Positions 52,289 to 62,383 of a DNA stretch of 64,000 nt are shown piece after piece. Under the pieces are notes generated by a model. It ran no database searches, was not told where the DNA came from, and saw only the letters and a program-made list of their open reading frames with translations. Origin of the DNA: Phytophthora colocasiae (lineage: Eukaryota > Oomycota > Peronosporomycetes > Peronosporales > Peronosporaceae); assembly GCA_018806915.1 (NCBI GenBank), contig JAGKQI010000098.1, forward strand, positions 2,108,001 through 2,172,000, written 5' to 3'. Made by a program: the position numbers and the translations under genes. Every line of letters begins with the position of its first letter. Within the stretch, counting starts at the first letter, position 1.

Positions 52289-53725
52289 TCAGCGATGATG
52301 TTTTCTGGATGTCCATTCACCTGGCTTCGAAGTCTATGAGCAGTGCCGGTAAGAAACGTTAGAGCGAAAAGAATTGTTTAAACAACATTCCTGTAGACGT
52401 ACCCTTGCGCTCACAGTGCCAAGAGAGCCTCGCTTTTTCCGAAGCTGGTTGTCTTGCTTTGAAGAAGAGTCGACACGGCATGTAGGTTTCTTCGCCTCTT
52501 TCATCCGGTGAGCAGCATTGCTTGAATTGTTCATCAAGAAATTTATGTTCTTGCGGTTCATCTTGGGAGAGTATTGTTTGTCAGGCGTAAGGCTCAGTAT
52601 GCGATGCGTGCCTCGTTCTTTTGGTTTTGTAGGGGTTCCATTGTTGACTTCCTCCACCCCATTCTTAGGTTGCTTTAGCCACTGGACCAACCTTGATCCT
52701 GCGTTTGATTGGCGATAGTTTGACAGTTGTTGCTTCCAAGCCTCCTTTCTGGGACTATCGGAGCGATTGGAAGTAGCACGGGTATCACTAGCTTTACTGG
52801 AAGTTTCTCTTCTGTCCTTGACTGTCTTGACCACAACCTGCTGCTTGTTCTCCAGATCAAGGTAGCTGTTAAGGTCAGTGTTTTTATCCCTTTTCACCTC
52901 TTCGATCTCGATCAGCTTCCTGCTTTCACTTGGCATGATCTCCTCCTTCTCTTCAGCGTGACTAACAAACTTCATCACATCGAAGCTCTTCCTTTTCTTC
53001 TGTCGATGCTGCTTTTTACCAAAGTACTTGCTGATGGTAGGTTGACTCGGTCCAGACTGTTTGGGCGTCGTCGACGTCGAGTCGCTTCGTTTTCGCTTAA
53101 GCTTGCGAGGCTCGGGCTTGTCATCTTTAAATTTCTGCTTCGGCCGTGCCTCACTCCTGTTATTTCGGGGTGCTTTCTCCTCGACATGGTTCTTCTTCGA
53201 GTTCATCTTGTTTTGAGTTTGATTACTCTCATAGTTTTCTCTTGGGGTCAATGGTTTTCTCTTTTTCTTCTTCCGTTCCGGTGTTGAGGTTCTCTCTAAC
53301 GAACTGCGTTGGCTACTGGTAGTGTCTCCTTCTTCAGCTAATGACACAAAATAACTGCTCATGAGTTTCTTGCTGCCAGCGTTCGCCTTCTCTTCCTTCT
53401 CCTTTGCAAGCAGCTTCCTCGTGGCCTTCATCGCATCTGCCAGACCCTAAACAGTATAAAACCCAACGTCACGCGCCTTATCTACACTTCACAGCCTTCA
53501 CCACTCACTAACCTTCTTTAGTCCAGCATTGAGTCGGTCAGCACGAGTCTCTCCTTCCACCTCTCCATTTACCAACCTGTATGTCCGCAATTTTCTCCAT
53601 TTTGCATCTAACCAGTACATTACCAGTCAGTAATTCTTCATTTAAGTTATAACCAGCACTCCATAACTTCACAGACCATTGGACGATATCTCAACGTCGT
53701 TCCGGTCTATCTTCCGCTTCAACAT
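52289..53725 (-). CDS. Basic nuclear protein with PCNA-binding (PIP-box) motif
   Basis: Four exons: 53725-53677, 53607-53513, 53446-52403 and 52333-52289; 410 aa. The first 60 residues (MLKRKIDRNDVEISS, AKWRKLRTYRLVNGEVEGET, ADRLNAGLKKGLADAMKATR) look helical and conserved-like but I do not recognise them. The rest is very basic and disordered (PERKKKKRKPLTPRE, PRKLKRKRSDS), typical of a nuclear protein. QPTISKYF fits the PIP-box consensus QxxIxxYF exactly, flanked by Lys-rich sequence that strengthens PCNA binding. A second, weaker KKLMSSYF lies upstream. A role at replication forks is inferred. The 3' exon is short, and the use of the other acceptor phase was excluded by frame. Confidence 0.7.
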
Positions 53726-53755
53726 GATGGTCAGCGGTAGCCTGGAGCAATATAG

Positions 53756-54081
53756 TCACAAAATTGGTGAGTAAATGTCCTCCTTCTTCCATTCAACACC
53801 AATTTTTCTCCAAATTTCAAGGTCGTACATCTCCTGAGTGTCTACACGTATGGGAAACTCGTCATCATTGCGGTCTACACGTAGTACTTTTGAAACGCGA
53901 TGGCCGCGCTTGTCTCCAGCCACGAATGCCTGTACCATCAGTCCAACGCAATTAACAAGACTTGTAGAAGGAAATAGAGCGCAAAACTTGGCGAGCAACT
54001 GCGTACCATTGAGTAGTATTCGATCGTGTCTCCAGGGAACAGCGTCTCTGCCTGTAGCTCCGACGCCGAGAGCCCAACCAT
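53756..54081 (-). CDS. Small unknown protein, two exons
   Basis: Exons 54081-54007 and 53929-53756 join across a 77-nt intron (GTACGC...GTACAG) to 82 aa: MVGLSASELQAETLFPGDTI, EYYSM, then AFVAGDKRGHRVSKVL, RVDRNDDEFPIRVDTQEM and YDLEIWRKIG. No family recognised. The composition and splice fit suggest a real gene. It lies 30 bp upstream of the PIP-box gene start on the same strand, so it could also be a 5' part of that gene, but the joints I tried ran into a stop. Confidence 0.5.
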
Positions 54082-54120
54082 CGACTCACGCTTGCCACCA
54101 CCACGTCTCCACAAATAATG

Positions 54121-54253
54121 TCCTTTTCAGTAGCTGATACCGGTATTAAAGCGGTAAATACCGCCGCGGTATGAGACTCATACTACAGTATTAGTGCGTT
54201 ATACGGCAGAGTCCTTTTCAGTAACCGATACCGGTATTAAAAGCGGTAAATAC
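54121..54253. repeat. 42-bp direct repeat upstream of the phosphatase gene
   Basis: TCCTTTTCAGTA, GATACCGGTATTAAA and GCGGTAAATAC occur in the same order at 54121-54161 and 54212-54253, 91 bp apart. Between them is the near-palindrome GTATGAGACTCATAC. It lies just before the phosphatase start at 54282 and could be a regulatory repeat or a degraded MITE. Confidence 0.8.
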
Positions 54254-54281
54254 TACTACGTCATAATCAGATCTTTGAACC

Positions 54282-56888
54282 ATGGGAGAGTCTCCACCTC
54301 GTGCAGATATCCTCGTGCTCTTCGCCTTTGACCACGGGCTGGTTAATGTGGACTCGAATGTCCACATAACTCAAGCACTTGACGCTCAAGTGTCCACCGC
54401 TCTTTGGCCCAATCATGATGCGCACAAGAAGGACACCAACCGATCCAAAATCATGGACCAATTTTTCGTGCAACTCGCTAAGCAGCGTCCACAAGTGACA
54501 CATGAGGACATTCGCAACGCTGCACAAGGCCTACCATTCGACGAAGAGATGGTGAGTGCTATCCACCTCGCGGTGGACCATTTCGGAGCTACATGCAAAA
54601 TTGTGAGCGACTGTACCGTTTTCGGAATCGAAAGGTTTCTGGAATCCCATGGACTGAGAGATCAAGTGAGTGAAGTGGTGGCCAACCCGACCCATTTTGA
54701 AGATGGGGGGAAAGTATTGAGGGTGAGACCTTACCAGGGGGACCATGTTACCCCCCATGGATGTCCGAATTGTCCCCAGAACTTGTGCAAAGGGGCCATT
54801 TTGGAACGGATCCTGCAGCAACATCGGTACTCCAGAGTACTGTACGTAGGTGGAGAAGTTACCGACTTTTGTCCGTCAGCGAAATTGTCAATGTGCGTGT
54901 AGCTTTATGCGTTGAAGTGGGGGAAGTATTGAACATGTATTTACTATTTTGTTATTAGGGACGATGTGGTGTTTGCTCGGATTACTGGAGCGAACGAGCT
55001 GCTGCCATTACTGAGTGACAATCCAGATCAAGTTCAGGCACACATTCGGCAGTGGAAAACGGGAGAGGACATTGTTGCTTACTTCCGGGATTTCTTCTAT
55101 CGCCAATATCCTCAATGTCGTCAATCCAGTCGTCGCAATACGTTGATCTACGAGATGCAAGACGGGAACTTCTCTGTCCCATCGCCAATGCCCAAAGACC
55201 CTGGAGAACTCTTGGTGATCTTCGACTTTGACGATTCCCTGGTGAATGAGGACTCGGATGTGTACGTGTTTGGGTCTTTCCATCCAGAACTTTGTCAGAC
55301 AGCGTATGACCGTCACGCGAAGAAGCCGATTTGGCCCAGTGTTTTTGACGATATGCTCCAAGTTTTGGCCAGTGAAAGGCCGCACGTGACGCTGGAGCTG
55401 ATTCGTGAACGAGTAGCGAAGATTCCAGTTCAAGCGCGCATGATCGACGCCGTTCGCATGGCTGTGGAGCTCTTTGGAGCCGAAGTTAAGGTCATCAGTG
55501 ACGGCAATACGTTCTATATCGAAAGTATGCTGGAGCACCGAGAGCTCGATCAGCACGTGAAGGAAGTATTTGCCAATCCCGTCGAGCACGAAACCTCGGA
55601 AGATGGTTACACTAGGCTTCGAATTCGCCCGTATCATGCAGATCACCTGGAGCCACATGGATGCACGTGGTGCCCTACGAATATGTGCAAAGGCAGCATC
55701 TTGGATTCGATTCGCAGTGGAAAGTCATACTCACGAGTGATTTACGTTGGTGACGGCACTGGAGACTTCTGTCCAGCATCTCGACTATCAGAGTAGGTTT
55801 TGTTTCATGGATGTTTACTCTTTATCTTTGCTTACATTTTGGTGTTATCCATGTAGGAATGACGTTGTGCTCGCACGCTCCCATCTTCTCAGTGGAGACC
55901 CCTACGGCCTACAACGTCGCATCAACGACAATCCTGGTGTTGTCCACGCACCTGTTGTGCCTTGGAGCACAGGATTCGACATTTATCGTCGCTTTGCCCA
56001 GTTCTGTCCGCCTCCGTACGCAATTCCTCGAGCCACCCCACGTATCTCCGGCAGTGTATTGGTCGTCTTCGACTACGACTGGTCGCTAATCAACGAGAAC
56101 TCGGACACCTTTGTCTTCCAGAAACTCTACCCGGAACTACTAGCGACATTGAGCGAGAGGCGTAGTAAACAGCCTTCATGGACCAAAATCATGGACGAGA
56201 TGCTCGAAGTGCTGGCTGAGGACAAGCCGGACGTGTCTGTTGACGTGATTCGAGATACTGTTGCCCATGTCCCGATTCAACCGCACATGCTGGACGCCTT
56301 ACGCCTCGCAGCGGAACAGTACAGCGCCAATGTCAAGATCGTCAGTGATGCGAACTCGTTTTACATCGAGAGTATGCTGAAGCGCTATGGTCTGATCCAG
56401 GACGTGAGCGAGGTCATCACGAACCCCGCGTCGTTCGAGACTCTAGAAAATGGTCGCAGTCGACTTCGTGTCCGTCCGTATCATGAAGAAGCAGGAGAAC
56501 CGCACGGATGCGAATGGTGTCCTACCAACATGTGCAAGGGTCGGATTGTTGAGACTCTGCGCAGTGCGTACCCGTACACGTCTGTGCTGTACGTCGGCGA
56601 TGGATCAGGTGATTTCTGTGCCGCGACGCGTCTAACCAAGTACGTTGCTTGATTATTTGGTTTTGTTCAGAATGCAGCTTTGACTAATTGCTTGTTCCGT
56701 TCCCATCTTACAGGAATGACGTCGTGTTTGCGCGTGCGGATGACGCCGTAGGTAGATCTTACGGACTGCAAAAGCGAATTGACAGCAACTCGAAGATGGT
56801 TGAGGCGGCAGTGGTGCCTTGGAGCACTGGCGACGACATTTACCGTCTTTTCGCGCAGTTTTTCCACGCACCACCCCAGACAATCTGA
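54282..56888 (+). CDS. Triple-domain PHOSPHO1-like HAD phosphatase
   Basis: Four exons: 54282-54892, 54959-55792, 55857-56639 and 56714-56888; 800 aa. Three head-to-tail copies of a PHOSPHO1-type HAD domain (phosphocholine/phosphoethanolamine phosphatase family), each about 270 residues. Domain 2 has VIFDFDDSLVNEDSD, VISDGNTFYIESML, HGCTWCPTNMCKG and YVGDGTGDFCP. Domain 3 has VVFDYDWSLINENSD, VSDANSFYIES and YVGDGSGDFCA. Domain 1 has LFAFDHGLVNVDSN and YVGGEVTDFCP, losing the nucleophilic Asp and a metal Asp, so it should be inactive. Each domain ends with an intron at the same place and phase, before NDVVFAR or its equivalent, showing origin by internal duplication. Cytosolic; no signal peptide. 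Confidence 0.9.
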
Positions 56889-57423
56889 ATCTTGTGGTAA
56901 TTCGTTGTCGTGGGAGATTAGGAAGAAGTTTGCTACATGTATCGGATAGATACTGTCACTGTAGTACTCCACGGGAGACCAACGCTAATACTCAATTCAA
57001 CACTTCGCCGTCAATCAGAGCTTTGCTTTCATCATGTATTTGCCACAGTCAAAACGAGAACTTTTCGCTCAGGTGTAAGTGCTACAATTCTGGTGATGCA
57101 GTCTACTAGCATCTGCGGCAGTTACAGCTTCAACGTGCAGGACCAGGGATAAGAAAAAATAAATTGGTCTTTCCGCCGACAAAAAATTGCTTGCAAAATG
57201 CCAAACTGTGGTCATGATTTCAGTACCAATATCCAACTGCACTAACTCAAAATGCAACTTCCGATTGCGTTGGGAGTCGCAATACAAAACGGCTACCTAC
57301 ATTACGTCGGTACTTACTTGGGGCTGCACAACCTTGCGCGAGGTCGTTGCATGCGAAGCTCTGATAACCTTAGCAACGAGTCTGAAGTCCCAAAAGTCTC
57401 TATTCACTTTCAGAAACATAACA
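56889..57423. other. Intergenic between phosphatase and hAT element
   Basis: No gene is supported. Short frames on both strands are shadows of each other. It ends with the 9-bp target duplication of the hAT element. Confidence 0.5.
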
Positions 57424-57432
57424 GCCTTAACG

Positions 57433-59179
57433 CAGGGATTGGAAAAAAAAGATTGATATTGTAAAAATTGTTCCTTACAATATTGATTGATTGAAAACTT
57501 GCAATATCTACTACAAATTGATCAATATTGTGTAGAAGAATTCCAGAATCCTATTCGTTTTCGTACTTCATCGTCGATTTCATCTCCTCTTCGAGCTGTC
57601 TGCACTGCCTTAGATGTAACCTCGTCTGTAACGAGATCCCAATTCATCCTCAAATATAGTATCGCCTCAAGGGTCTCGGGACTCATTTGCTTGCGGAGAT
57701 ATCCGAGCATACATTTCACCGCTGAAAAGAGTCGTTCCACTTCAACGGAAGTTGCCGGAAGCCACGACAAATCCATGTACTTGGACTTGCCATCCTCTCG
57801 GGCTTTTGCTCGCACTGCTTTCACCTCATCTGGGGATCTACGACGTCGGGTAAAATCCGGTTCTGTCGATCTGTAGAGTTGACCACCTTGGGGGGGGCGA
57901 GCGATGATGCGTTGTAGCGCTTCTTCTTCGAGACCGTCGTTGAAGATGATTGTTCTTTGTTTCTCTTGCGTTTTGCTGAAGAAACTTCTGCTGTATCTTC
58001 TTCTGCAAGAGTTCTTTCAAGGCGGGCCACAGCAACGCCCTCTTCTGATGTTAACTGGTTCTCTTGACCTTGCATGATCTTGACCACTCCAGTCTCAAAT
58101 GCAGGCGACTCGACAATGTTGGCATCAACTCTGAGACGGACCTCGAGGTCAGGAAAATCTACTATTGTTTCATCCAGGATATCACGCGTTCTTGTAGACG
58201 TTTTGTTGCCATTTCCAGTATCTCCATGTCGTCCAGTAATTCCAGAATAGAGTAGTGTTCAGACGGACTCGGCAGGTACTGCATAATAGGAAAACGACGG
58301 GGGTCGTCTTTGGATGCGTTTTCGGGTATGCATCGGTCGACTTCACAGTCCCTTTCAAATAAGTAGAGGAAGGGTTGTAGTTGCATGTAACGTTTGAGCA
58401 TTCGGTGGATACCGCTCCATCGTAGTTCGTGCATAAGGACTGGCTTCAAGTTGCACCCGTTCTTTTTCAGCAAAGCGATACGCTTCACAGACCATAACTT
58501 GCGCATCAAAACAGAAACCTTTTTTATAGTGTCCTTGTGGCTTCGGAGGTGATCTTTCACTGCCAGGTTAAAACGATGCGCTGCGCAACCAATCATGGGG
58601 GCCATAATACGACGAGAAATAGCCTTGTTGGTTTCCATGTTGTCACATTTCCATCGATACTTTCTTCTTCTCGCGGATGCACGTTCGGACAATGTCTTCA
58701 CACCCTGCATGTTTAGACACCAAATGGTTCAGTAGGTTCGTGTAGCCTGCCTTCTTCAATTGCTTGACGAAGCTGTTGCACGCATTGCAAGTTTGCCCCA
58801 TGGGACTGGGGTCCCTGAACATTACAGCGACAACGGCTTTTGAGCTGAGTTTAGGGGCTTGAGCCGTGAAGAAAGTTGAAATAACCATGGTCAAGTAGAT
58901 AGTCGGAGTCGCCGGCTTGGAAAGGGATGCGGTGAAACTGGAGGAGCGCTGATTTGAAAGTGAGGCTTGGAGTAGTTGTTGGCAGGTGAGTTGTGCTATC
59001 CCACCTCGTTTTCGATTGGCGTAGCTATTTACGCCTCTGCCAAGACTGCGAGGTCAACTTCAACACAATTAGATCGCCGTATTGCAATTGATTGTCCTCG
59101 ATATTGATATTGTTACACTATTGATTGATTGAAAAGTCAACCTGACAATCAATTAACAATGTATATTGTCCGATCCCTG
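57433..59179 (-). mobile_element. Internally deleted hAT transposon
   Basis: 1747 bp, ends CAGGGATTGG and, inverted, CAGGGATCGG. A 9-bp direct repeat GCCTTAACG flanks it (57424-57432 and 59180-59188); hAT duplications are normally 8 bp, so one base may be chance. Subterminal ATTGATTGATTGAAAA motifs occur at both ends. On the minus strand it encodes hAT transposase pieces but lacks part of the catalytic domain, so it is non-autonomous. Confidence 0.88.
57522..58894 (-). pseudogene. hAT transposase remnants
   Basis: From 58894: a BED-type zinc finger (CNACNSFVKQLKKAGYTNLL then HLVSKHAGC) joins, after a frame change, to NKAISRRIMAPMIGCAAHRF, which belongs after the first catalytic Asp in a whole hAT transposase; the segment with that Asp is missing. 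HELRWSGIHRMLKRYMQLQP matches the family. After another break (a Lys-rich nuclear-type segment near 57.95 kb), the C-terminal dimerisation region is well kept: PATSVEVERLFSAVK and LEAILYLRMNWDLV, ending near 57522. Not translatable as one protein. Confidence 0.85.
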
Positions 59180-59182
59180 GCC

Positions 59183-59714
59183 TTAACGTACAGGATTTTC
59201 TTCCAGGTAAGCATCAACTCTTGCACGAAGCCTGGCATTAGCCTCTCTCTGAAAGTTCTGTCGGAGGTCAATCGGGTTCCCAGTTTCAGTGAAGTGAAAC
59301 AGTTTGCCAGGGACGTTTCTCAACTGACGTGAAACGTATGCCTTTTGCCCCGCGATGAAACGAATTTCGTGCGCCCCCTCCTCCTCCAATGGGCGAATAG
59401 TCACGCCAAATCCATGTACTGTCTGGGTCGTCGCCTAACGGTGCCGTTGTAATACGATTTTGAGACGCAACCATCGTGTTCATGAGAGCTTCGTGAGTGC
59501 GTATCAGCTCAGTCATCCGTCGCTCAAGACGCCCAATTAACGCCATCTTCTCTTCGTGATGAGTCGTAATCAGAAGTGCAATGTGTTCATCCTTCCGCCG
59601 AATTTGATTGTTACTCTCAGTTATCGCCCCGACTAAAGTTTGGCGCTCCCTGTTGGCAGCCTCCAAGGCTAACCTGAGTAGACGATTCTCCGTTTCGAGA
59701 TCATGGTCATCCAT
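59183..59714 (-). CDS. Coiled-coil protein of unknown function, frame broken once
   Basis: From 59714 the frame starts MDDHDLETENRLLRLALEAA and forms a Glu/Arg-rich coiled coil for about 95 residues. The same gene seems to continue one frame over from about 59405 (VTIRPLEEEGAHEIRFIAG, QKAYVSRQLRNVPGKLF, NFQREANARLRARVDAYLEE) to a TAA at 59183. I found no intron that joins the two, so either a one-base frameshift or a sequence error lies near 59400. The TAA falls inside the hAT target duplication, so the transposon landed at the stop codon. No family recognised; it may itself derive from a transposon. Confidence 0.45.
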
Positions 59715-60309
59715 TTCTGCAGTGCTTGTTTCTTCAAGTCTGGGGTTTGTGACGAGATATGAACTGGCACTTAGGGTGGGGGAGGGACGGGGGGGGGCTC
59801 CGCATTCAAGGTTTTATTACTGGTGTTCATTCTCAACCAATGACATTCTTAGGATTAAGGTTATTCCCAATCATACTAATATTTGCATACAATTGAATAA
59901 TCTATATTGGCACTAAAACCATACAGCCTACGAGAACGCCAGTACGTCTTTATAAACATGTATCGTCGCTTCATCGCGGTTCATGCAGAATGAGATAACG
60001 TATATTGTTGGTTCTACTTGAAGTTTCCATCGGCGGTTGGTTCAAATCGCCAGAGCCAAACGGCCGGCAAACCGACGGTGGGCTTTAAACCACTTGAATT
60101 CACTATGGAATTGATAAAGTGGAGAGGCGTACTTAACCGAATACTTACTGTGATATTATTGTCGATTTTAAACATCTTGAAAAATGTATGGGGAGGCCCA
60201 GCAAACCGACAGATTTCGGCAAATTTGGACGGAATTGGCAATACGTCCAAAAAAATCACATTATTCAAAGGTGTCAGTAGTGTACTGAGCAATCAGCACA
60301 ATACCGTAC
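59715..60309. other. Intergenic, no gene seen
   Basis: Contains a G-run (GGGGGGG near 59790) and AT-rich sequence but no supported gene. The two overlapping opposite-strand frames at 60014-60383 have no features. Confidence 0.45.
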
Positions 60310-60530
60310 GAGGGGCGGCCACTAGCCACACACGCCTCAGCGCTTGGACGTCTGCAAGATTCAATATGAGGGGCGGCCACTAGCCACACACGCCTCAGCA
60401 GCGCTTGGACGTCTGCAAGATTCAATATGAGGGGCGGCCACTAGCCACACACGCCTCAGCAGCGCTTGGACATCAGTAGGGTACAGTATGAGGGTCGGCA
60501 ACTAGCCACACACACACTTCAGATGACCTG
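60310..60530. repeat. 61-bp tandem repeat, about 3.6 copies
   Basis: Unit starts GAGGGGCGGCCACTAGCC. Copies at 60310-60367 (58 bp, lacking one AGC), 60368-60428, 60429-60489 (last third diverged) and a partial one from 60490. The first three copies are nearly identical. Not in any frame I can support. Confidence 0.9.
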
Positions 60531-60647
60531 CACACGCACACTCTAGCCGTTACTATTTTCAGTAGTTGTCTGGCAGAAATACTCGATAATATTTTACCTC
60601 GATGATTGATGTATGCACTGCTGCTTCCCGGTGGACGAGTTACACGT

Positions 60648-60910
60648 AGTATTGGATGAAATCAATACCGTGGGAATACCACTTCGCCGGTATTACCTCT
60701 TCATACCACGGTAGTAGTGGGATTACCTTTTGTGTAATAGTGGTGTGGCAAGGAATATTAGCTTACGACATCGTTGAAGTTCACATCGGAATGTGATAAT
60801 TGTCGACCCAAATGCAAATTTTACAATACACCTGGGCCTATTACCGTTCAGTAATACCTGCCAAATTCCCACGTGGTAGTTATTAGGAGGTAATACCACG
60901 GTAATTAACA
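60648..60910. mobile_element. 263-bp MITE with 10-bp target duplication
   Basis: Flanked by AGTTACACGT at 60638-60647 and 60911-60920. Ends are imperfect inverted repeats (AGTATTGGATGAAAT and, inverted, AGTGTTGTTAAT, both leading into ACCGTGG-type sequence). The interior is rich in short inverted TACCACGGT/ACCGTGGTA pieces. A 9-10 bp duplication suggests a Mutator-like mobiliser. No coding sequence. Confidence 0.7.
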
Positions 60911-60920
60911 ACACTAGTTA

Positions 60921-61304
60921 CACGTCTTCCGTCGTTCTGCGGACGCCTTCCGTGGTTCTGCAGTCCGCAAGGTTTTGCAGTGTATGGGGGTTAGGATGAC
61001 GTATTGATGTGACGTCATGATATTTTCCATGACATCTTGCGCAAATCATAATATTTTCCATATTTTGTAGGGATGCCAACCCGTCCTTGATTTCATTGGT
61101 TGAACTAGATATTTATATTTTGTATTGATCACAAAATAGGTAAATATTTTTTATCATATTTTTACAAATTACCCATTTAAAAGCGTCACCGCATGACGTC
61201 ATTATCAACTAAGGCATAGCATTCCACGTCACTTTCAAATTTGCAACAGCCCTGAGAGGGTGTGCTACTTGAGATTGCCCCCCTGCGACTTTGATCCACA
61301 CTCT
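60921..61304. other. AT-rich intergenic stretch
   Basis: Low GC around 61030-61200 with A/T runs. No gene, RNA or clear repeat recognised. Confidence 0.45.
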
Positions 61305-61868
61305 TCACGTAAGTGGAACTCCATGCGGCTGCGACCCACTGCACTGCACGTCTAATACTGGTGGTTGATTTCCAGGCGGGTACGACCCCCTCGCAGCTCT
61401 ACGCTTCACGTTTGGTACTTGTGGGTGGCTGCTGTGCGGCTGCAATCCGCCCTCAATACCCTGCACGTCTGATACTCGAGGTGGAACTCCATGCGGCTGC
61501 GACCCACTGCACTGCACGTCTGATACTGGTGGTTGACTTCCAGGCGGGTACGACCCACTCGCAGCTCTACGCTGCACGTTTGGTACTTGTGGGTGGCTGC
61601 TGTGCGGCTGTGATCCGCCCTCACTACTGTGGAGGTCTGATACTCGACGTTGGTCACTAGGTGTCTGCGACCCAGTTGCAGAACTGTGCCGCACGTTTAG
61701 GACTCCCCCACACGTCGCGGCATCTGGATTTCCGCGTTCACAGTAAGATTTACACTGCCATCGGTGCTGAACAACCTCGAAGTGTGGCCGCTGATAATGT
61801 AGTTCAGCAGCTAATCCACTGGATCCATAATGTAGTCCAACAGCTAACCCACTGGGTCCATGTTGCAA
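61305..61868 (-). CDS. Possible repeat-rich protein (PxVxDVQ repeats)
   Basis: A 187-codon frame encoding Gly/Ser/Pro/Gln/His-rich sequence with recurring motifs of the type PPVSDVQCSGSQPHG, RVSDVQGIEGG and HPQVPNVQRRA. The frame stays open across a 168-bp tandem duplication because 168 is divisible by three. There is no signal peptide and no recognised family. It may be a real low-complexity protein, part of a larger gene, or a repeat that happens to be open. Confidence 0.35.
   Translation of the reverse strand: MQHGPSGLAVGLHYGSSGLAAELHYQRPHFEVVQHRWQCKSYCERGNPDAATCGGVLNVRHSSATGSQTPSDQRRVSDLHSSEGGSQPHSSHPQVPNVQRRAASGSYPPGSQPPVSDVQCSGSQPHGVPPRVSDVQGIEGGLQPHSSHPQVPNVKRRAARGSYPPGNQPPVLDVQCSGSQPHGVPLT
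61313..61648. repeat. 168-bp tandem duplication
   Basis: Two adjacent copies, 61313-61480 and 61481-61648, differ at scattered positions, mostly in the second half. Each holds shorter sub-repeats around CACGTCTGATACT. The period is 56 codons. Confidence 0.85.
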
Positions 61869-62383
61869 ACGTCAAAGAACCCAACGTCTCGCACCTCTCG
61901 TAGCGGTTGTTGTCTGTGGCCTCGATTCCCTGCAGGGTACCGCTCGTGGTTTTGCTGGCGCTGCATACAGCCGCATCAATTCGCGGTGTAAAGTGTTCGT
62001 GCTCGCCATGGCTGGTGCCCTTTTACGAATAAGGAACTGCAGTGCAAAAGCGGATCAGTCGAATCCACTAAAAGAGTCCAAAAAATTTGCATCGATACAT
62101 GTACTGTAGTACAACGCAACTAAGTTAGAAGCCTTCTGCAAGAAGAGGAGCCACGTAGAACCCATCGCGGCTTCAGCGTGCACCGTCGCATCCAGACGTA
62201 GTCGCTCAGACATTCGCGTGTTCCACGACAGCAAAGCGAGCAAGTTGAAGCCCAAATTTGTTGCCGTATTGAGAACGTGCCGCCGGGAGCACAGAGTCTC
62301 GAGTCTGGTCACGCCACGATGGAGCAGGGCGAAGCTGCTTTTTACATTTCGTCTCGCAGCAACTAGAACCGGCACTTGGACAC
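61869..62383. other. Upstream region of the ABCG pseudogene
   Basis: No clear gene. The last 200 bases are GC-richer and may be the decayed N-terminal coding part of the ABC transporter, but I cannot align it with confidence. Confidence 0.35.

Noticed and set aside
53725..53756. Fusion of the small unknown gene to the PIP-box gene
   Set aside because: The only plausible splice (GTGTTG...CTCCAG) runs directly into a TGA, so I kept them separate.
54121..54253. LTR pair or short inverted-repeat transposon
   Set aside because: The copies are direct, only 42 bp long, without TG...CA ends or a target duplication.
60310..60530. Possible CRISPR-like array
   Set aside because: Units are contiguous 61-bp tandem copies without unique spacers, in a eukaryotic genome.
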